From DASPKM01 sp035628135 (GTDB lineage Bacteria > Bacteroidota > Bacteroidia > Chitinophagales > Chitinophagaceae): a stretch of DNA of 64,000 nt. The notes under the pieces are model-generated. The model did not search any database. It was not told where the DNA came from and saw nothing but the letters and a program-made list of their open reading frames with translations. The stretch covers positions 1,116,001 to 1,180,000 of the forward strand of contig DASPKM010000010.1 in assembly GCA_035628135.1 (NCBI GenBank), in the 5' to 3' direction. Numbering within the stretch: position 1 is the first letter of the stretch; the number at the start of each line of letters is the position of its first letter. Shown here one piece after another: positions 1-9,320 of this stretch. Both the position numbers and the translations under genes were made by a program.

Positions 1-307
1 TGCTGATAAAATAAGAAGGATACAGCGCCGGATTGCGATTGATTGTTTTGCCATGCGCCGGCAGGTCGATCGTGATGACCTGGTAGTGCTTTGAAAGTTC
101 GTCCACCTGGCTCTTCCACATACCGGTGTTCAGGAAACCCGCATGCAGCAGCAATAACGGTTCGCCCTTGCCATGTGATTCGTAATAAATCTCGGCGTCC
201 TTCATTTTTACGGTGCCGCTTTTGGAAGCGGGGGCTTCGTTGGCCGGCCCGGCGCATGCCAGCATCAACAAGCTCGCCCATAAACAGCAGATGGTTGCGA
301 TTTTCAT
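1..307 (-). CDS. Alpha/beta hydrolase lipoprotein, partial (N-terminal part only)
   Basis: Only the first ~102 residues lie in the window; the gene continues past position 1. The start is an ATG at 307, followed by a lipoprotein signal ending in the lipobox L-M-L-A-C (Cys17 lipidated), so the protein is probably anchored in an envelope membrane. Residues ~35-95 show the start of an alpha/beta-hydrolase fold: a beta-hairpin (VKMKDAEIYYESHGKGEP), then LLLLHAGFLNTGMW, which is the usual oxyanion-hole strand with HAG in place of HGG, and VITIDLPAHGKT, matching the D-x-x-G-x-G strand of this superfamily. The catalytic Ser, Asp and His would lie outside the window, so substrate cannot be guessed. 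It is divergent from the TonB receptor to its right. Confidence 0.75.
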   Translation of the reverse strand, partial: MKIATICCLWASLLMLACAGPANEAPASKSGTVKMKDAEIYYESHGKGEPLLLLHAGFLNTGMWKSQVDELSKHYQVITIDLPAHGKTINRNPALYPSYFIS

Positions 308-440
308 GTGGTGAATATAAAAAATAAAGGCAGGCAAACGTAACCAACCATGTATCTCAAGCGTATTACAGTTACAAACCAAACAAAACCAATTGTTAAA
401 GCCGCAAACCTTAGCCAAACAGCCAGTATTTTTATGGCGT

Positions 441-2858
441 ATGTCGTCAAGTTATCGCCTTCCACTTTTTTATTTATTGGTTTTCTTGCTTTTCCTGCCG
501 GGCCTGGCAATGGCCCAGCATACCAGCGTGAGCTTCAAGATCGTGAATGCAAAGCAGCAGCCGGTTTCGTTTGCTTCTGTTACTATTATGATGGCCGATA
601 GCTCCAACGTACAGCAAGCCGTTGCAGACACTAATGGCATTGCGCGGTTTACCGAGGTGTCGTATGGCAGGTTCATAGTCAAAGCCACCTCCATTGCTTA
701 TGAACCGGTAGAAAAAAATATTACTGTCAGGAGCAACGATCCCGTTTTTACACTCACTATGGAAACCACGTCCAAAACATTAGGCGGTGTTACCGTAACA
801 GCCGCGCGGCCATTGATGCGGCAGGAAGACGACAAGACAATTGTAGACCCCGAAAACCTGGCGGCCAGCTCCACCAACGCATACGAGATCATTGAAAAAA
901 CGCCCGGCTTGTTTGTTGACCAGGATGGCAACATTTACCTGAACAGCACCACGCCGGCAACCATTTACATCAATGGCCGGGAACAAAAGATGAGCACAGC
1001 AGACATTGCCACCATGCTCAAAAGCCTTCCACCCAATTCCATCGCCAGCATCGAGATCATGCGTACGCCTTCGGCCAGGTACGATGCTTCGGGCAGCGGC
1101 GGTATTGTAAATGTTGTTTTGAAAAAGGGAGTGCGTATAGGCCTCACCGGAAGCATCAATGCGGGATTGAACCAGGGTGTGTATGGCAATCGCTTTGCCG
1201 GCATCAATATCAATAACAACAATGGAAGCCGTACGTCCTATTTGAACATGCAAGTAAGCCAGCGCAATACGTATGAACAAATCAAGACCGACCGCATGTT
1301 TGCTCCGGATTCGCTGTTAAGCCAGGACGCGTTTACACGATATCCTACCAACAGTTATTATGCGGGATACGGGATCAGCCAGGAAATGGGCAAGCAATGG
1401 GAGCTGAATTACGATGGGCGGTTGAGTTATAATCATTCGCGGAACCGGACCATCAACTTCTCGGAGATCAACAAGATCAGCACCAGCCAATTAATTACGC
1501 GCAACGAGGCAAGGGTGCAAAACGTGGCCAGGAGCTTTAATGTCAACCAGGGCCTTGCATTGAAGCATAAATTAGACACCATCGGGTCCGAATGGACTAC
1601 CGATGTATCGTATACCTATGTGCCGAATAATTCGGAGCAGGTTTTCAATACCATATTTTATGCGCCGCAATTTCCCGATGCCGGCGGCGATGGCGATATC
1701 GACAACAAGCTGCAATTTCTATCGGCCCAAACCAATATCATAAAAAAATTGCCCAAACAGTTTACGGTAGAAGCGGGATTAAAGACCACCAACGTATGGT
1801 TTAAGAATGAAACAGATTATTTCCGCGAGTCGGGCGGTTCGCGGGTAAAGGACGCTTTCAGAACGCGTTCGTACAAATACATCGAGAACATTCATTCTGC
1901 TTACCTCCAAGGATCGAAAAATGTTTCGGGCATTATTTTCAAGGCCGGCGTGCGCATGGAAAACACGAACATGAAAGGCCATCAAACCATACCGGGCGAC
2001 ACCTCCTTTACACAACACCGTACCGATTTCTTTCCTTATATATACATCAGCAGGAACATCATGACCATTGCCGGGTACGAGCTCCGCGCTTACCTGGTGT
2101 TCCGCCGGACCATTAACAGGCCTGCGTACGAATACCTGAATCCCTTTCCGAGGTACATAGATCAATATTTGTATGAAACCGGCAACCCCTCGCTGAGGCC
2201 GCAGTTTACATTGAACTACGAAGCCAACGTTTCAGTGAATGAACGCCCTATCCTGGCCATCGGCGTAAACGAAACAAAGGATATCTTCACGCAGGTAATT
2301 TACCAGGCCGACGACAGCAGCCGCAGCCTTGCTTACCGCACGTATGATAATCTTGGAAAGAACAAGGAAATATATTTCCGCGGATTAGGCGCCATACCTC
2401 CGGGTAAACGATACTTCTTTGTAGTAGGCGCGCAGTACAATCATAATTTTTACCAGGGGTTGTATGAAAACGCCCCGCTTTCGTTTAAGCGTGGCAGTTG
2501 GACATTCTTTACTTATCACACTTTTAAAGTAACACCGCTTACCCAATTAACTTTAAATGGTTTTGCGCGGTTCAATGGCCAATTGCAGTTTTATGAACTT
2601 AGTTCGTTCGGGGCGCTGAACATGAGCGTATCCCAACAGTTCCTGAAGAAAAAACTGATCGTAACGCTTAGCGCCAATGACGTGTTTTTTACCAACAACA
2701 ATCGATTTACCATCAGGCAGGGCAGTATAGATGCCAGCGGCTTCCGCGAAGGCGACACCAAACGGTTTGGGCTTAGTCTCCGCTACAATTTCGGTTTCCG
2801 CAAACGGGAAGAAAACAACAATATGTTCAATTTGGAATCTCCCGAGCGGGCAAATTAA
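441..2858 (+). CDS. TonB-dependent receptor-like outer-membrane beta-barrel protein
   Basis: Outer-membrane protein of the CarboxypepD_reg-like + plug + 'OMP beta-barrel 3' type common in Bacteroidota. The reading frame opens at 393, but the ATG at 441 gives a clean signal peptide (residues 1-26, ending in LPGLAMAQ), so it is preferred; the mature form has ~780 residues. Residues ~30-115 form a carboxypeptidase-regulatory-like Ig fold (KQQPVSFASVTI, DTNGIARF). A plug-like region follows at ~125-225 with the typical TIYINGREQ and IEIMRTPSARYDASGSGG segments; the rest is barrel strands rich in aromatic residues. No SusD partner is adjacent, so it is not a classical SusC; members of this family may carry peptides, metals or unknown ligands. 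Substrate unknown. Confidence 0.88.
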   Translation: MSSSYRLPLFYLLVFLLFLPGLAMAQHTSVSFKIVNAKQQPVSFASVTIMMADSSNVQQAVADTNGIARFTEVSYGRFIVKATSIAYEPVEKNITVRSNDPVFTLTMETTSKTLGGVTVTAARPLMRQEDDKTIVDPENLAASSTNAYEIIEKTPGLFVDQDGNIYLNSTTPATIYINGREQKMSTADIATMLKSLPPNSIASIEIMRTPSARYDASGSGGIVNVVLKKGVRIGLTGSINAGLNQGVYGNRFAGININNNNGSRTSYLNMQVSQRNTYEQIKTDRMFAPDSLLSQDAFTRYPTNSYYAGYGISQEMGKQWELNYDGRLSYNHSRNRTINFSEINKISTSQLITRNEARVQNVARSFNVNQGLALKHKLDTIGSEWTTDVSYTYVPNNSEQVFNTIFYAPQFPDAGGDGDIDNKLQFLSAQTNIIKKLPKQFTVEAGLKTTNVWFKNETDYFRESGGSRVKDAFRTRSYKYIENIHSAYLQGSKNVSGIIFKAGVRMENTNMKGHQTIPGDTSFTQHRTDFFPYIYISRNIMTIAGYELRAYLVFRRTINRPAYEYLNPFPRYIDQYLYETGNPSLRPQFTLNYEANVSVNERPILAIGVNETKDIFTQVIYQADDSSRSLAYRTYDNLGKNKEIYFRGLGAIPPGKRYFFVVGAQYNHNFYQGLYENAPLSFKRGSWTFFTYHTFKVTPLTQLTLNGFARFNGQLQFYELSSFGALNMSVSQQFLKKKLIVTLSANDVFFTNNNRFTIRQGSIDASGFREGDTKRFGLSLRYNFGFRKREENNNMFNLESPERAN

Positions 2859-3042
2859 CCCTGGTTCCTACAATGGGAATCTTCTTCACGTAGTTTTACT
2901 ATTGCATATCGTAAATACTGAATGTACATTTACGATATAAATGGTTACACTTACTATATACTAATGGGTGTTTTCATTTGTCCTGATAGAAATCCAATAT
3001 CCCGGCAAAGGCCAGTTAAGTTGAACTTTAAACATTCGTACC

Positions 3043-4443
3043 ATGAAATTGATCTGTACCTCCAAACGCGGAAGGATCGTATTGCTTCTTACTGCTGTAG
3101 TTCTTTCCTCAGGTTTCACCTCCAGCGCGCAGGTTTGCGCTGATGTTGCCAACACCATTTATGGATTAACACCAACGGGAGCTATTCACCCGATTACCAC
3201 CGGTACTGCTACGGTAGGCGCCGCCATTACACCAGCTTATACCGGCCATGCGCCCAGTTATGCAAATGCGATAGGCTTTAATAATGTAAATGGGCGCTTC
3301 TATTACTTTAAGCGTAACATAAACACGGCGCCGCAGGAATTTGTTTCGTTCAATCCGGGAACCAATACAATTACGCCATTGAGCAACTGTCCGCTCCCCG
3401 CCAATACGATCGTCAATCTTGGATGCATGCTGTCGAATGGAACGGGATATTACTGCATAGATGCTTATGGAAAATTGTTGTACTATAATGTCCTTACCAA
3501 CGTGTGGACATTGATCAGCAGTAACCTGGTAGACCAATACGGGACCAATCTTACGCCCATATTCAATGCGCGTATTTATGGAGACATGGCCACAGATGCG
3601 CAGGGAAATCTTTGGATAATGCCTGCAAGCGCCACCCAACTGGGATTATATAAATTACCTGCACCCTTGCCCACTACTCCGCAAGCGAGCATTACCGTTC
3701 AGCGTGTACTGGCACCTACTACTCCCACGCCAAATGCAAACACCATCGGTGGCATTGCCTTTAACCCCGCCGGAAATTTTTTCATAAGCACTAACCCTCC
3801 CGATAACAAGCTGTTTCGCATGAACGAAAACCAGACTTTTACGCTGATGGGTACATTTAATGTTGGCAGTGTGGGAAATGACCTCGCATCGTGTGTTTTT
3901 CCTTTTGGCGTATTGTCTGCCTCGTGGCAAAATTTCAGCGTTGAGCTGGAGCAAAACAACGATGCATTGCTTAGCTGGACCATGGGCCAGGACAGTGACA
4001 ATAAAGGCTACCACATCGAACATAGTATCAATGCAACGGAATGGAATACCATTGGTTTTGTAACAAGTAAAAATGCCAATGGCTCCAGGTATAGTTTTGT
4101 CGATAACAGCCGTTTAATCGGCAAACATTATTACAGGGTACGCGTGGAAACCGTGAGCGGCCAATCTGTTTATTCCGCAATAAGAATGGTTGAATTGAAA
4201 AACGGAAGGACTGTTGCATTTGGCCATAGCTCTGCCAGCGGTATACTGCGCATTTTGTTGAGTAATGCAGGCAGTAGGCATACTGCAATGTTGTTTGACC
4301 AAACTGGCCGGCAGTTGAAGGTCTTTGGTATTTCAAATGGTTTGAATACACTCGACATAAGCGGTCTGCCGCGCGGAATGTATGTGGTAAAGGTCATATG
4401 TTCCAGCGGGGAGCACTATTCAGACAAGTTCGTAAAAGGATAA
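3043..4443 (+). CDS. Secreted protein with T9SS type A C-terminal sorting domain
   Basis: 466 aa. Residues 1-30 are a signal peptide (basic start, hydrophobic VLLLTAVVLSSGF core, SSAQ cleavage). Residues ~31-285 look like a beta-propeller-like domain of the kind that opens many Bacteroidota surface proteins (CADVANTIYGLTPTG, then repeated NVNGRFYYF / NLWIMP / NFFISTNPPDNKLFRM segments). Residues ~295-385 are an Ig/FN3-like linker (FSVELEQNNDALLSWTMGQ, HYYRVRVETVSGQSVYS). The last ~75 residues are a Por-type sorting domain (TAMLFDQTGRQLK, NTLDISGLPRGMYVVKV, ending DKFVKG), which sends cargo through the type IX system to the cell surface. No enzyme motif seen; function unknown. Stands alone, tail-to-tail with the amidohydrolase. 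Confidence 0.8.
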   Translation: MKLICTSKRGRIVLLLTAVVLSSGFTSSAQVCADVANTIYGLTPTGAIHPITTGTATVGAAITPAYTGHAPSYANAIGFNNVNGRFYYFKRNINTAPQEFVSFNPGTNTITPLSNCPLPANTIVNLGCMLSNGTGYYCIDAYGKLLYYNVLTNVWTLISSNLVDQYGTNLTPIFNARIYGDMATDAQGNLWIMPASATQLGLYKLPAPLPTTPQASITVQRVLAPTTPTPNANTIGGIAFNPAGNFFISTNPPDNKLFRMNENQTFTLMGTFNVGSVGNDLASCVFPFGVLSASWQNFSVELEQNNDALLSWTMGQDSDNKGYHIEHSINATEWNTIGFVTSKNANGSRYSFVDNSRLIGKHYYRVRVETVSGQSVYSAIRMVELKNGRTVAFGHSSASGILRILLSNAGSRHTAMLFDQTGRQLKVFGISNGLNTLDISGLPRGMYVVKVICSSGEHYSDKFVKG

Positions 4444-4444
4444 A

Positions 4445-5809
4445 TTATTTTTTTTCCAGTTTTTTCAGCGTGGTGGCTATCCATTCTTTGGATAGCCATT
4501 TGCCATTGAGCATTACTCCGTCGATATTATTGGTTTGATGGATGTCTGTAAGCGGGTTGCCGTTCAATAATACCAGGTCGGCCAGCGCTCCGTTTGCAAT
4601 AATACCCATGTCAGGATTGTTGTAAAAGCGGCCGACATTGGCAGTGCCCATGCGCAGCGCCTGGTAAGGTGTAAGGCCCGCTTCTACCATATATCGCAGT
4701 TCGTGGTGAATGGAGAATCCAGGTACATCAAACACCTGCGGGGCATCGGAACCCAATAGCAAGCCTACTCCGTATTGACTACAGGCCTTGATCAGTTTCC
4801 GGCGCAGCTCAATAAAGCGGGTAACCGATGGAGGGTTGTATTTGGGATGGCTCATGAAGTTTTTCTTGGAGTTTACCCACGCGTTAATGGTATTGGGCGA
4901 CATGTAGACCATTTCCGGTTCGTTGCGGAACGACTCTGGATCTTTGTCCGGTGCGAACCAACGTTCGGCCAGGGCTTGTGTGGGTACTACCCAGATATTT
5001 TTTTCGCGGAGTGCGCGCATTAAGTTTGCAATTCTGCTGGTATCTGCTTTTTCAGATGAGAATATCCCGAAGATGCCGTTGTCTTGTTCGCTGATGTTTT
5101 CAATGCCCGGCACCAGGCTTTCCACAAATCCATCCAGGTGGTCGATGGTGGCATAGCCCGCTTCTATGGCGCGCCATACGCCTACATCGTAAGATACGTG
5201 GCCGGCAAAAGGCAGGTTTACTTCCTTTGCTGTTTGTACAATAGCAGCGAAGGTCTCTTTCGTCAATCCGGGGTGCAGCTTCATGAAATCATATCCTGCA
5301 TTCTTTTGCGATCTTACTGAGTCTGCCGCCTGTGCCGGTGATTTAACAGAATTGCCATTAAGCGAGGGACCGGAAGTATAAAACCTTGGACCGAGGATTT
5401 CGCCGCTTTGGATTTTGCTGCGTAGCTCCAGGTGGCGCGCATGGCCCAGCATGCCGCGGATGGTGGTAACGCCGCGGGAAGCAAATAGCAGCAGGATGTC
5501 CTTCATCGGTTCTATATTGTCGATGGGCGGAACGTGTGCATGCATTTCTGCGAGGCCGGGGATGAGGTATTTGCCTTTAGCATCTATTACGAGTGCGTTC
5601 TTGTTGTATTTGATTTTGGCGGCATCGCCGATGGAGGTGACGCGGCCGTTTTTAATGACTACCGTTTGATTGTGCAGGATAGTTTCTTTGTTCATCGGGA
5701 TAACGTTCACCGACAGGAAAACGATTTCGCGGTCATGGGAGTTGGGGATGTCCTGCGCCGTGGAACAAAGAGTGGTGATAAGGAGCAGTAGTAAAAGTGC
5801 ATGTCTCAT
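4445..5809 (-). CDS. Secreted metal-dependent amidohydrolase (imidazolonepropionase-like family)
   Basis: 454 aa from the ATG at 5809, chosen over an upstream in-frame ATG (5830) because it begins a perfect signal peptide (MRHALLLLLLITTLCSTAQ). The amidohydrolase TIM barrel shows its metal ligands: H90-A-H92 in GLAEMHAHVPP, a KLHPG segment (possible carboxylated Lys), GHVSYD, IDHLDGF and the late Asp in LLLGSDAPQVF. The N- and C-terminal strands make the usual small beta-sandwich (VVIKNGRVTSIGDA; NGALADLVLLNGNPLTDI). Such proteins hydrolyse cyclic amides or act as prolidase/peptidase-like enzymes; the substrate cannot be read from sequence. The signal peptide puts it in the periplasm. Ends 1 bp from the stop of the T9SS protein on the other strand. 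Confidence 0.88.
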   Translation of the reverse strand: MRHALLLLLLITTLCSTAQDIPNSHDREIVFLSVNVIPMNKETILHNQTVVIKNGRVTSIGDAAKIKYNKNALVIDAKGKYLIPGLAEMHAHVPPIDNIEPMKDILLLFASRGVTTIRGMLGHARHLELRSKIQSGEILGPRFYTSGPSLNGNSVKSPAQAADSVRSQKNAGYDFMKLHPGLTKETFAAIVQTAKEVNLPFAGHVSYDVGVWRAIEAGYATIDHLDGFVESLVPGIENISEQDNGIFGIFSSEKADTSRIANLMRALREKNIWVVPTQALAERWFAPDKDPESFRNEPEMVYMSPNTINAWVNSKKNFMSHPKYNPPSVTRFIELRRKLIKACSQYGVGLLLGSDAPQVFDVPGFSIHHELRYMVEAGLTPYQALRMGTANVGRFYNNPDMGIIANGALADLVLLNGNPLTDIHQTNNIDGVMLNGKWLSKEWIATTLKKLEKK

Positions 5810-5906
5810 AGCAGCTATGTTATACAGCAATATAATTGATTCGGATTATTGTGGGGGGATGAATAGATGTGCGGTCTTATATCCGGATAAGCATGATGGT
5901 CTGTGT

Positions 5907-6794
5907 TTAGCGATGGTCTTTATAAATTATTTGTTCAACGCTGCTTTGCAGTGATAATGCTTCATCTTTGTTTAGTGGGCTTACAGTAAGCGCTGCTTTC
6001 AATTGTTCCATGGTCCTGATTCCCACCACAGCCGATGTAACAGCCGGGTGTTGCAGAACAAAACCAATGGCTGTTTGCGCTGGCGTTCTTTCGGTAGTTG
6101 AAATGGAATGAATTGCGGCTGCTGCCTTGCTTACCGCTTCTGCGGGATGCCCGAGGTATTCTTTGGCGGGCTTATCGACCAATAGTCCCTGGGCCAGGGA
6201 CCCTCTTGCCAATACGCCGATCTTGTTTTCTTTCAATAAGTCGAGGCAGGATTCTTCAGGCCGGCGGTCCAGCAAGCTGTATTGCATCATCACGCTGGTG
6301 ATAGACGACCGTTTGATATATTCTCTTATTACGTTAGGCCTGATCGAGGAGATGCCGTATTGACGAATTTTTCCCTGCTGTTTTAAGATTTCGAATGCCT
6401 CGATGGTTTCGTCGATAGGATCGTCGATCGTGCCGCCGTGCAGTTGATACAGGTCTATGTAATCGGTTTGTAAGCGTTCCAGGCTTTTGTAAAACGCATC
6501 CAGGATGTAGGCTTTGCGGGGATTCCAGTCCCATCCGCTGCCGTCGGCGCGCCATTGGTTGCCTACTTTGGTAGCAAGGATGACATGGCTGCGTTTTTGT
6601 TTGATGGCTTTTCCGACGGTAGTTTCATTGCCGCCTTTGTCGTACAGGTCTGCGGTGTCGAAGAAATTAATGCCATTGTCGATTGCATGATGAATGATGC
6701 GGGCGTTTTCGTTGTCATCATTTTTCAACGACATGCACCCGAACCCGATTTCTGAAATGGAGAATCCTGAGCGGCCAAGTGTGCGGTAATTCAT
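5907..6794 (-). CDS. Aldo/keto reductase
   Basis: 295 aa, cytoplasmic NADP(H)-dependent oxidoreductase with an (alpha/beta)8 barrel. The catalytic tetrad is visible: D46 and Y51 in FFDTADLYDKGGNE, K76 in VILATKVG, H119 in DLYQLHGG. The C-terminal AQTAIGFVLQHPAVTSAVVGIRTMEQL segment is the phosphate-binding part of the family. Size and motifs fit the YajO/Tas-like group acting on small aldehydes or ketones; precise substrate unknown. It lies on the same strand as the amidohydrolase, ~100 bp upstream of it, so the two may or may not be cotranscribed. Confidence 0.9.
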   Translation of the reverse strand: MNYRTLGRSGFSISEIGFGCMSLKNDDNENARIIHHAIDNGINFFDTADLYDKGGNETTVGKAIKQKRSHVILATKVGNQWRADGSGWDWNPRKAYILDAFYKSLERLQTDYIDLYQLHGGTIDDPIDETIEAFEILKQQGKIRQYGISSIRPNVIREYIKRSSITSVMMQYSLLDRRPEESCLDLLKENKIGVLARGSLAQGLLVDKPAKEYLGHPAEAVSKAAAAIHSISTTERTPAQTAIGFVLQHPAVTSAVVGIRTMEQLKAALTVSPLNKDEALSLQSSVEQIIYKDHR

Positions 6795-6920
6795 TCGGTA
6801 AAGGTATTGCAGTATTGTATCCGGATATCATAAAATCTACCGGTATATACTGGAGAAAAATCTCGTTTTTTCATGTTGTTCTTCCCCATGCAGGATTATT
6901 TCTCCGCGCTAGTTTAGCAC

Positions 6921-7370
6921 ATGAACCAGGTACCTTATCCGTTTACCCGTTTTGATGACAGGTATATTTTTGTGAGCACCGGGGAAAATGAAATAAATAA
7001 AGTTGTCGAGTTTAGTCCTATGGGCGTCGATCATTGTTTTAATTTATGCTTCGGTGATTTGCCGCCTGATAGTACAATAGATGACACTACAATATCAAAT
7101 AATGCAGATATCGGCAGGGTGTTAATTACAGTAATCTCTATAAGTATTAACTTTTTGGAAACAAATCATTGGGCTAGAATATTTTTCATGGGAAGAACTG
7201 ACGTCCATACAGTACTGTATAAGCGGATAGTTAAAACATACTACTATTTGTATAGCAGTAAACTTGCCATTGCTCCTCTGCTTTTAATTAACGGGCAGTT
7301 CGTGGCTGTTAGGTTTGATTCGAATAGCATAGACAGTTGCATTGCTTTTTACATCAGGAGAAAAATTTAA
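6921..7370 (+). CDS. Hypothetical protein resembling the DUF6934 type of Bacteroidota
   Basis: 149 aa, no signal peptide or membrane segment. The pattern YPFTRFDDRYIFVSTGENEI, then VVEFSP, FNLCFGDL, ISNNADIGRVLITVI, and a GRTDVHTVLYKRIV segment matches my recollection of a small family (DUF6934) widespread but functionally unassigned in Bacteroidota; this assignment is from memory and hedged. Base composition is AT-richer than the flanking reductase and aldehyde dehydrogenase, suggesting acquisition. A 57-aa gene follows 4 bp after its stop. The two-gene layout resembles toxin-antitoxin cassettes, but nothing in the sequence shows toxin activity. Confidence 0.65.
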   Translation: MNQVPYPFTRFDDRYIFVSTGENEINKVVEFSPMGVDHCFNLCFGDLPPDSTIDDTTISNNADIGRVLITVISISINFLETNHWARIFFMGRTDVHTVLYKRIVKTYYYLYSSKLAIAPLLLINGQFVAVRFDSNSIDSCIAFYIRRKI

Positions 7371-7374
7371 TGAT

Positions 7375-7548
7375 ATGTCTGACAATAAGCCAAACCAAAA
7401 GCAAAAATGTAAAAAAATAAAGGTCGAAAATAGAGTGGTTACAGAGTTTGAAACGCTTCTTCCGACTGAAGTAACCTTTTTTCCGGAAAAGAACAAAATA
7501 GCGAAGGACATCGTGAGCAGAACAAAATTCCCTGAAGGCTGGCTCTAA
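7375..7548 (+). CDS. Small basic hypothetical protein, partner of the upstream 149-aa gene
   Basis: 57 aa from the ATG at 7375 (a longer frame opens at 7342 but overlaps the upstream gene). An AGGAG at 7356-7360, about 14 nt ahead of the start, is a weak ribosome-binding candidate. Lys-rich N-terminus (KPNQKQKCKKIKVENR), then a compact conserved-looking core (TEFETLLPTEVTFFP, KNKIAKDIV, KFPEGWL). No domain recognised. The spacing of 4 bp after the 149-aa gene suggests a bicistronic unit; an antitoxin-like or binding-partner role is only a possibility. Confidence 0.5.
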   Translation: MSDNKPNQKQKCKKIKVENRVVTEFETLLPTEVTFFPEKNKIAKDIVSRTKFPEGWL

Positions 7549-7569
7549 ACTCTTCGTAGCTTAGCAGCC

Positions 7570-8946
7570 ATGACGCCCCCACTTGCTCAACTACACGCCA
7601 TGCGCCAATATTTTGATAGCGGCGCAACACGCTCCTACGCATTCCGTAAAAATCAATTGCAGCAATTCAAAGCGGCGGTGCTGCAGCACGAACAGGAAGT
7701 TTATGCAGCATTGCACACAGATCTTAAAAAAAGCCCGGAAGAAACCTGGGTTACCGAACTGGGCTTCTTTATTAGCGAGATCAATTCAGCCATCAAAAAC
7801 CTGCGCCAATGGATGCAGCCCGAACGCGTGAACACTAATCTCGTAAACCTTCCTTCGAGAAGTTATGTGCTGAAGGAACCGCTCGGCGTAGTGCTCATCA
7901 TCGGGCCATGGAATTATCCCTTTCAATTACTGTTCACGCCGCTGGCCGGCGCCATTGCAGCAGGCAATTGCGTGGTGCTGAAAGCAAGTGAATTTGCCCC
8001 GGCTACCGCCGAGGTAATGGGTAAGATCATTAACAGCGTCTTTCCACCTGAGTATATATTCTATACTACCGGCGATGGAGCTGAGGTAGTTCCCGCCATG
8101 ATGAACAATTTCCGATTCGACCACGTATTCTATACCGGCAACACTACTGTAGGCCGGCTCATTTATAAAATGGCGGCCGATAAGCTCGTGCCCGTTACAC
8201 TGGAACTGGGTGGTAAATCGCCCTGCGTGGTGGAAAGCGATGCCAATATTGCCATTGCAGGCCGACGCATTGCCGTCACCAAATTTTCAAATGCCGGCCA
8301 AATGTGCGTGTCGCCCGATTACGTGCTGGTGCATGCATCTAAAAAAGATGCACTGATACAAAAAATCAAACAAGCGGTGGTGGAGTTCTTCGGACAAGAC
8401 CCTTCCGCAGATTACGGTTATTGCAAGATCATCAATGAAAAGCAGTTCCAGCGATTGATACAAATTTTGCAGCAGGGTAACGTGGTATACGGCGGCCGCC
8501 ACGATATACAAAAACTATACATAGAACCTACTATTATCGAGCAACCATCGATGGATGCGCCCATCATGCACGAAGAAATTTTCGGTCCCATTGTTCCCAT
8601 CATTCCATTTAATACTATAGAAGAAGCAAAGGCCATCATCGACCGCAATCCTAATCCGCTTGCTTTTTATGTTTTTACTTCGAGCGCCGAAAAAGAAAAA
8701 GCCTGGCTCGAACTGGTTTCATTCGGAGGCGGCTGCGTAAACAATGCGTCGTGGCATCTTACCAATCACCATTTGCCCTTCGGCGGCCGCGGTAACAGCG
8801 GCATCGGTCATTACCACGGCAGGCATTCTTTCGAAACATTCAGTCATCACAAAGCGGTGATGAAAACGCCCACCTGGTTCGATCCAGATATTAAATATCC
8901 TCCGTTCAAAGGAAAGCTAGGGTTGTTTAAGAAAATTATCCGGTAA
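7570..8946 (+). CDS. NAD(P)-dependent aldehyde dehydrogenase (class 3-like)
   Basis: 458 aa; oxidises aldehydes to acids in the cytoplasm. Length and lack of an N-terminal extension fit the short class 3 (fatty/aromatic aldehyde) branch. Active-site elements: N114 in GPWNYPFQLL, catalytic Cys246 in FSNAGQMCVSPDYV, general-base Glu212 in LELGGKSPCVV, and EEIFGPIVPI for cofactor binding. C-terminal NNASWHLTNHHLPFGGRGNSGIGHYHG is typical of this branch. Preceded by the AT-rich cassette with a 21-bp gap and followed by a 370-bp non-coding stretch; no pathway partners adjacent. Confidence 0.93.
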   Translation: MTPPLAQLHAMRQYFDSGATRSYAFRKNQLQQFKAAVLQHEQEVYAALHTDLKKSPEETWVTELGFFISEINSAIKNLRQWMQPERVNTNLVNLPSRSYVLKEPLGVVLIIGPWNYPFQLLFTPLAGAIAAGNCVVLKASEFAPATAEVMGKIINSVFPPEYIFYTTGDGAEVVPAMMNNFRFDHVFYTGNTTVGRLIYKMAADKLVPVTLELGGKSPCVVESDANIAIAGRRIAVTKFSNAGQMCVSPDYVLVHASKKDALIQKIKQAVVEFFGQDPSADYGYCKIINEKQFQRLIQILQQGNVVYGGRHDIQKLYIEPTIIEQPSMDAPIMHEEIFGPIVPIIPFNTIEEAKAIIDRNPNPLAFYVFTSSAEKEKAWLELVSFGGGCVNNASWHLTNHHLPFGGRGNSGIGHYHGRHSFETFSHHKAVMKTPTWFDPDIKYPPFKGKLGLFKKIIR

Positions 8947-9320
8947 ATCTCGCATAACGTCTATTAGGGTTAGCAACGCTTCAGGATGCGGAGGTTTCAT
9001 AGCCGCAGATATACGGCTCACTGCGCACAATGACTATCCATTGTATAGTGGCGACATCCGGATGCTACAGATTGATGGCCTGCGGATGCGGCGTGTTGCG
9101 TTTGACTCAATACATCATGACTCAATGCGAATGGCGACTACCCATTGTGCCTGGCAGGCGCATCCAGCATGTCTATAGTTTGATGGCTTGCGGACATTGC
9201 ACAATACACGTTTGATTGGCCGCCATTTAATTGATGGCAAAACGCCCCTTCCTTTCGCATATTGCACCACTTCAAAATCCGCACATTATTGTATATTCCA
9301 GCCTCAAAACTTCCCTGCTT
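8947..9320. other. Non-coding interval with an imperfect ~104-108 bp repeat
   Basis: No convincing gene. Two diverged copies of one unit can be aligned by eye: ACTATCCATTGT at 9033 versus ACTACCCATTGT at 9137, and TTGATGGCCTGCGGA at 9072 versus TTGATGGCTTGCGGA at 9180, with ATCC(G/A)(G/C)(A/C)ATG between them. A third TTGATGGC sits at 9231. The copies are too degenerate to be a recent duplication. The leader and promoter of the BNR protein must lie in the distal part. Confidence 0.45.
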
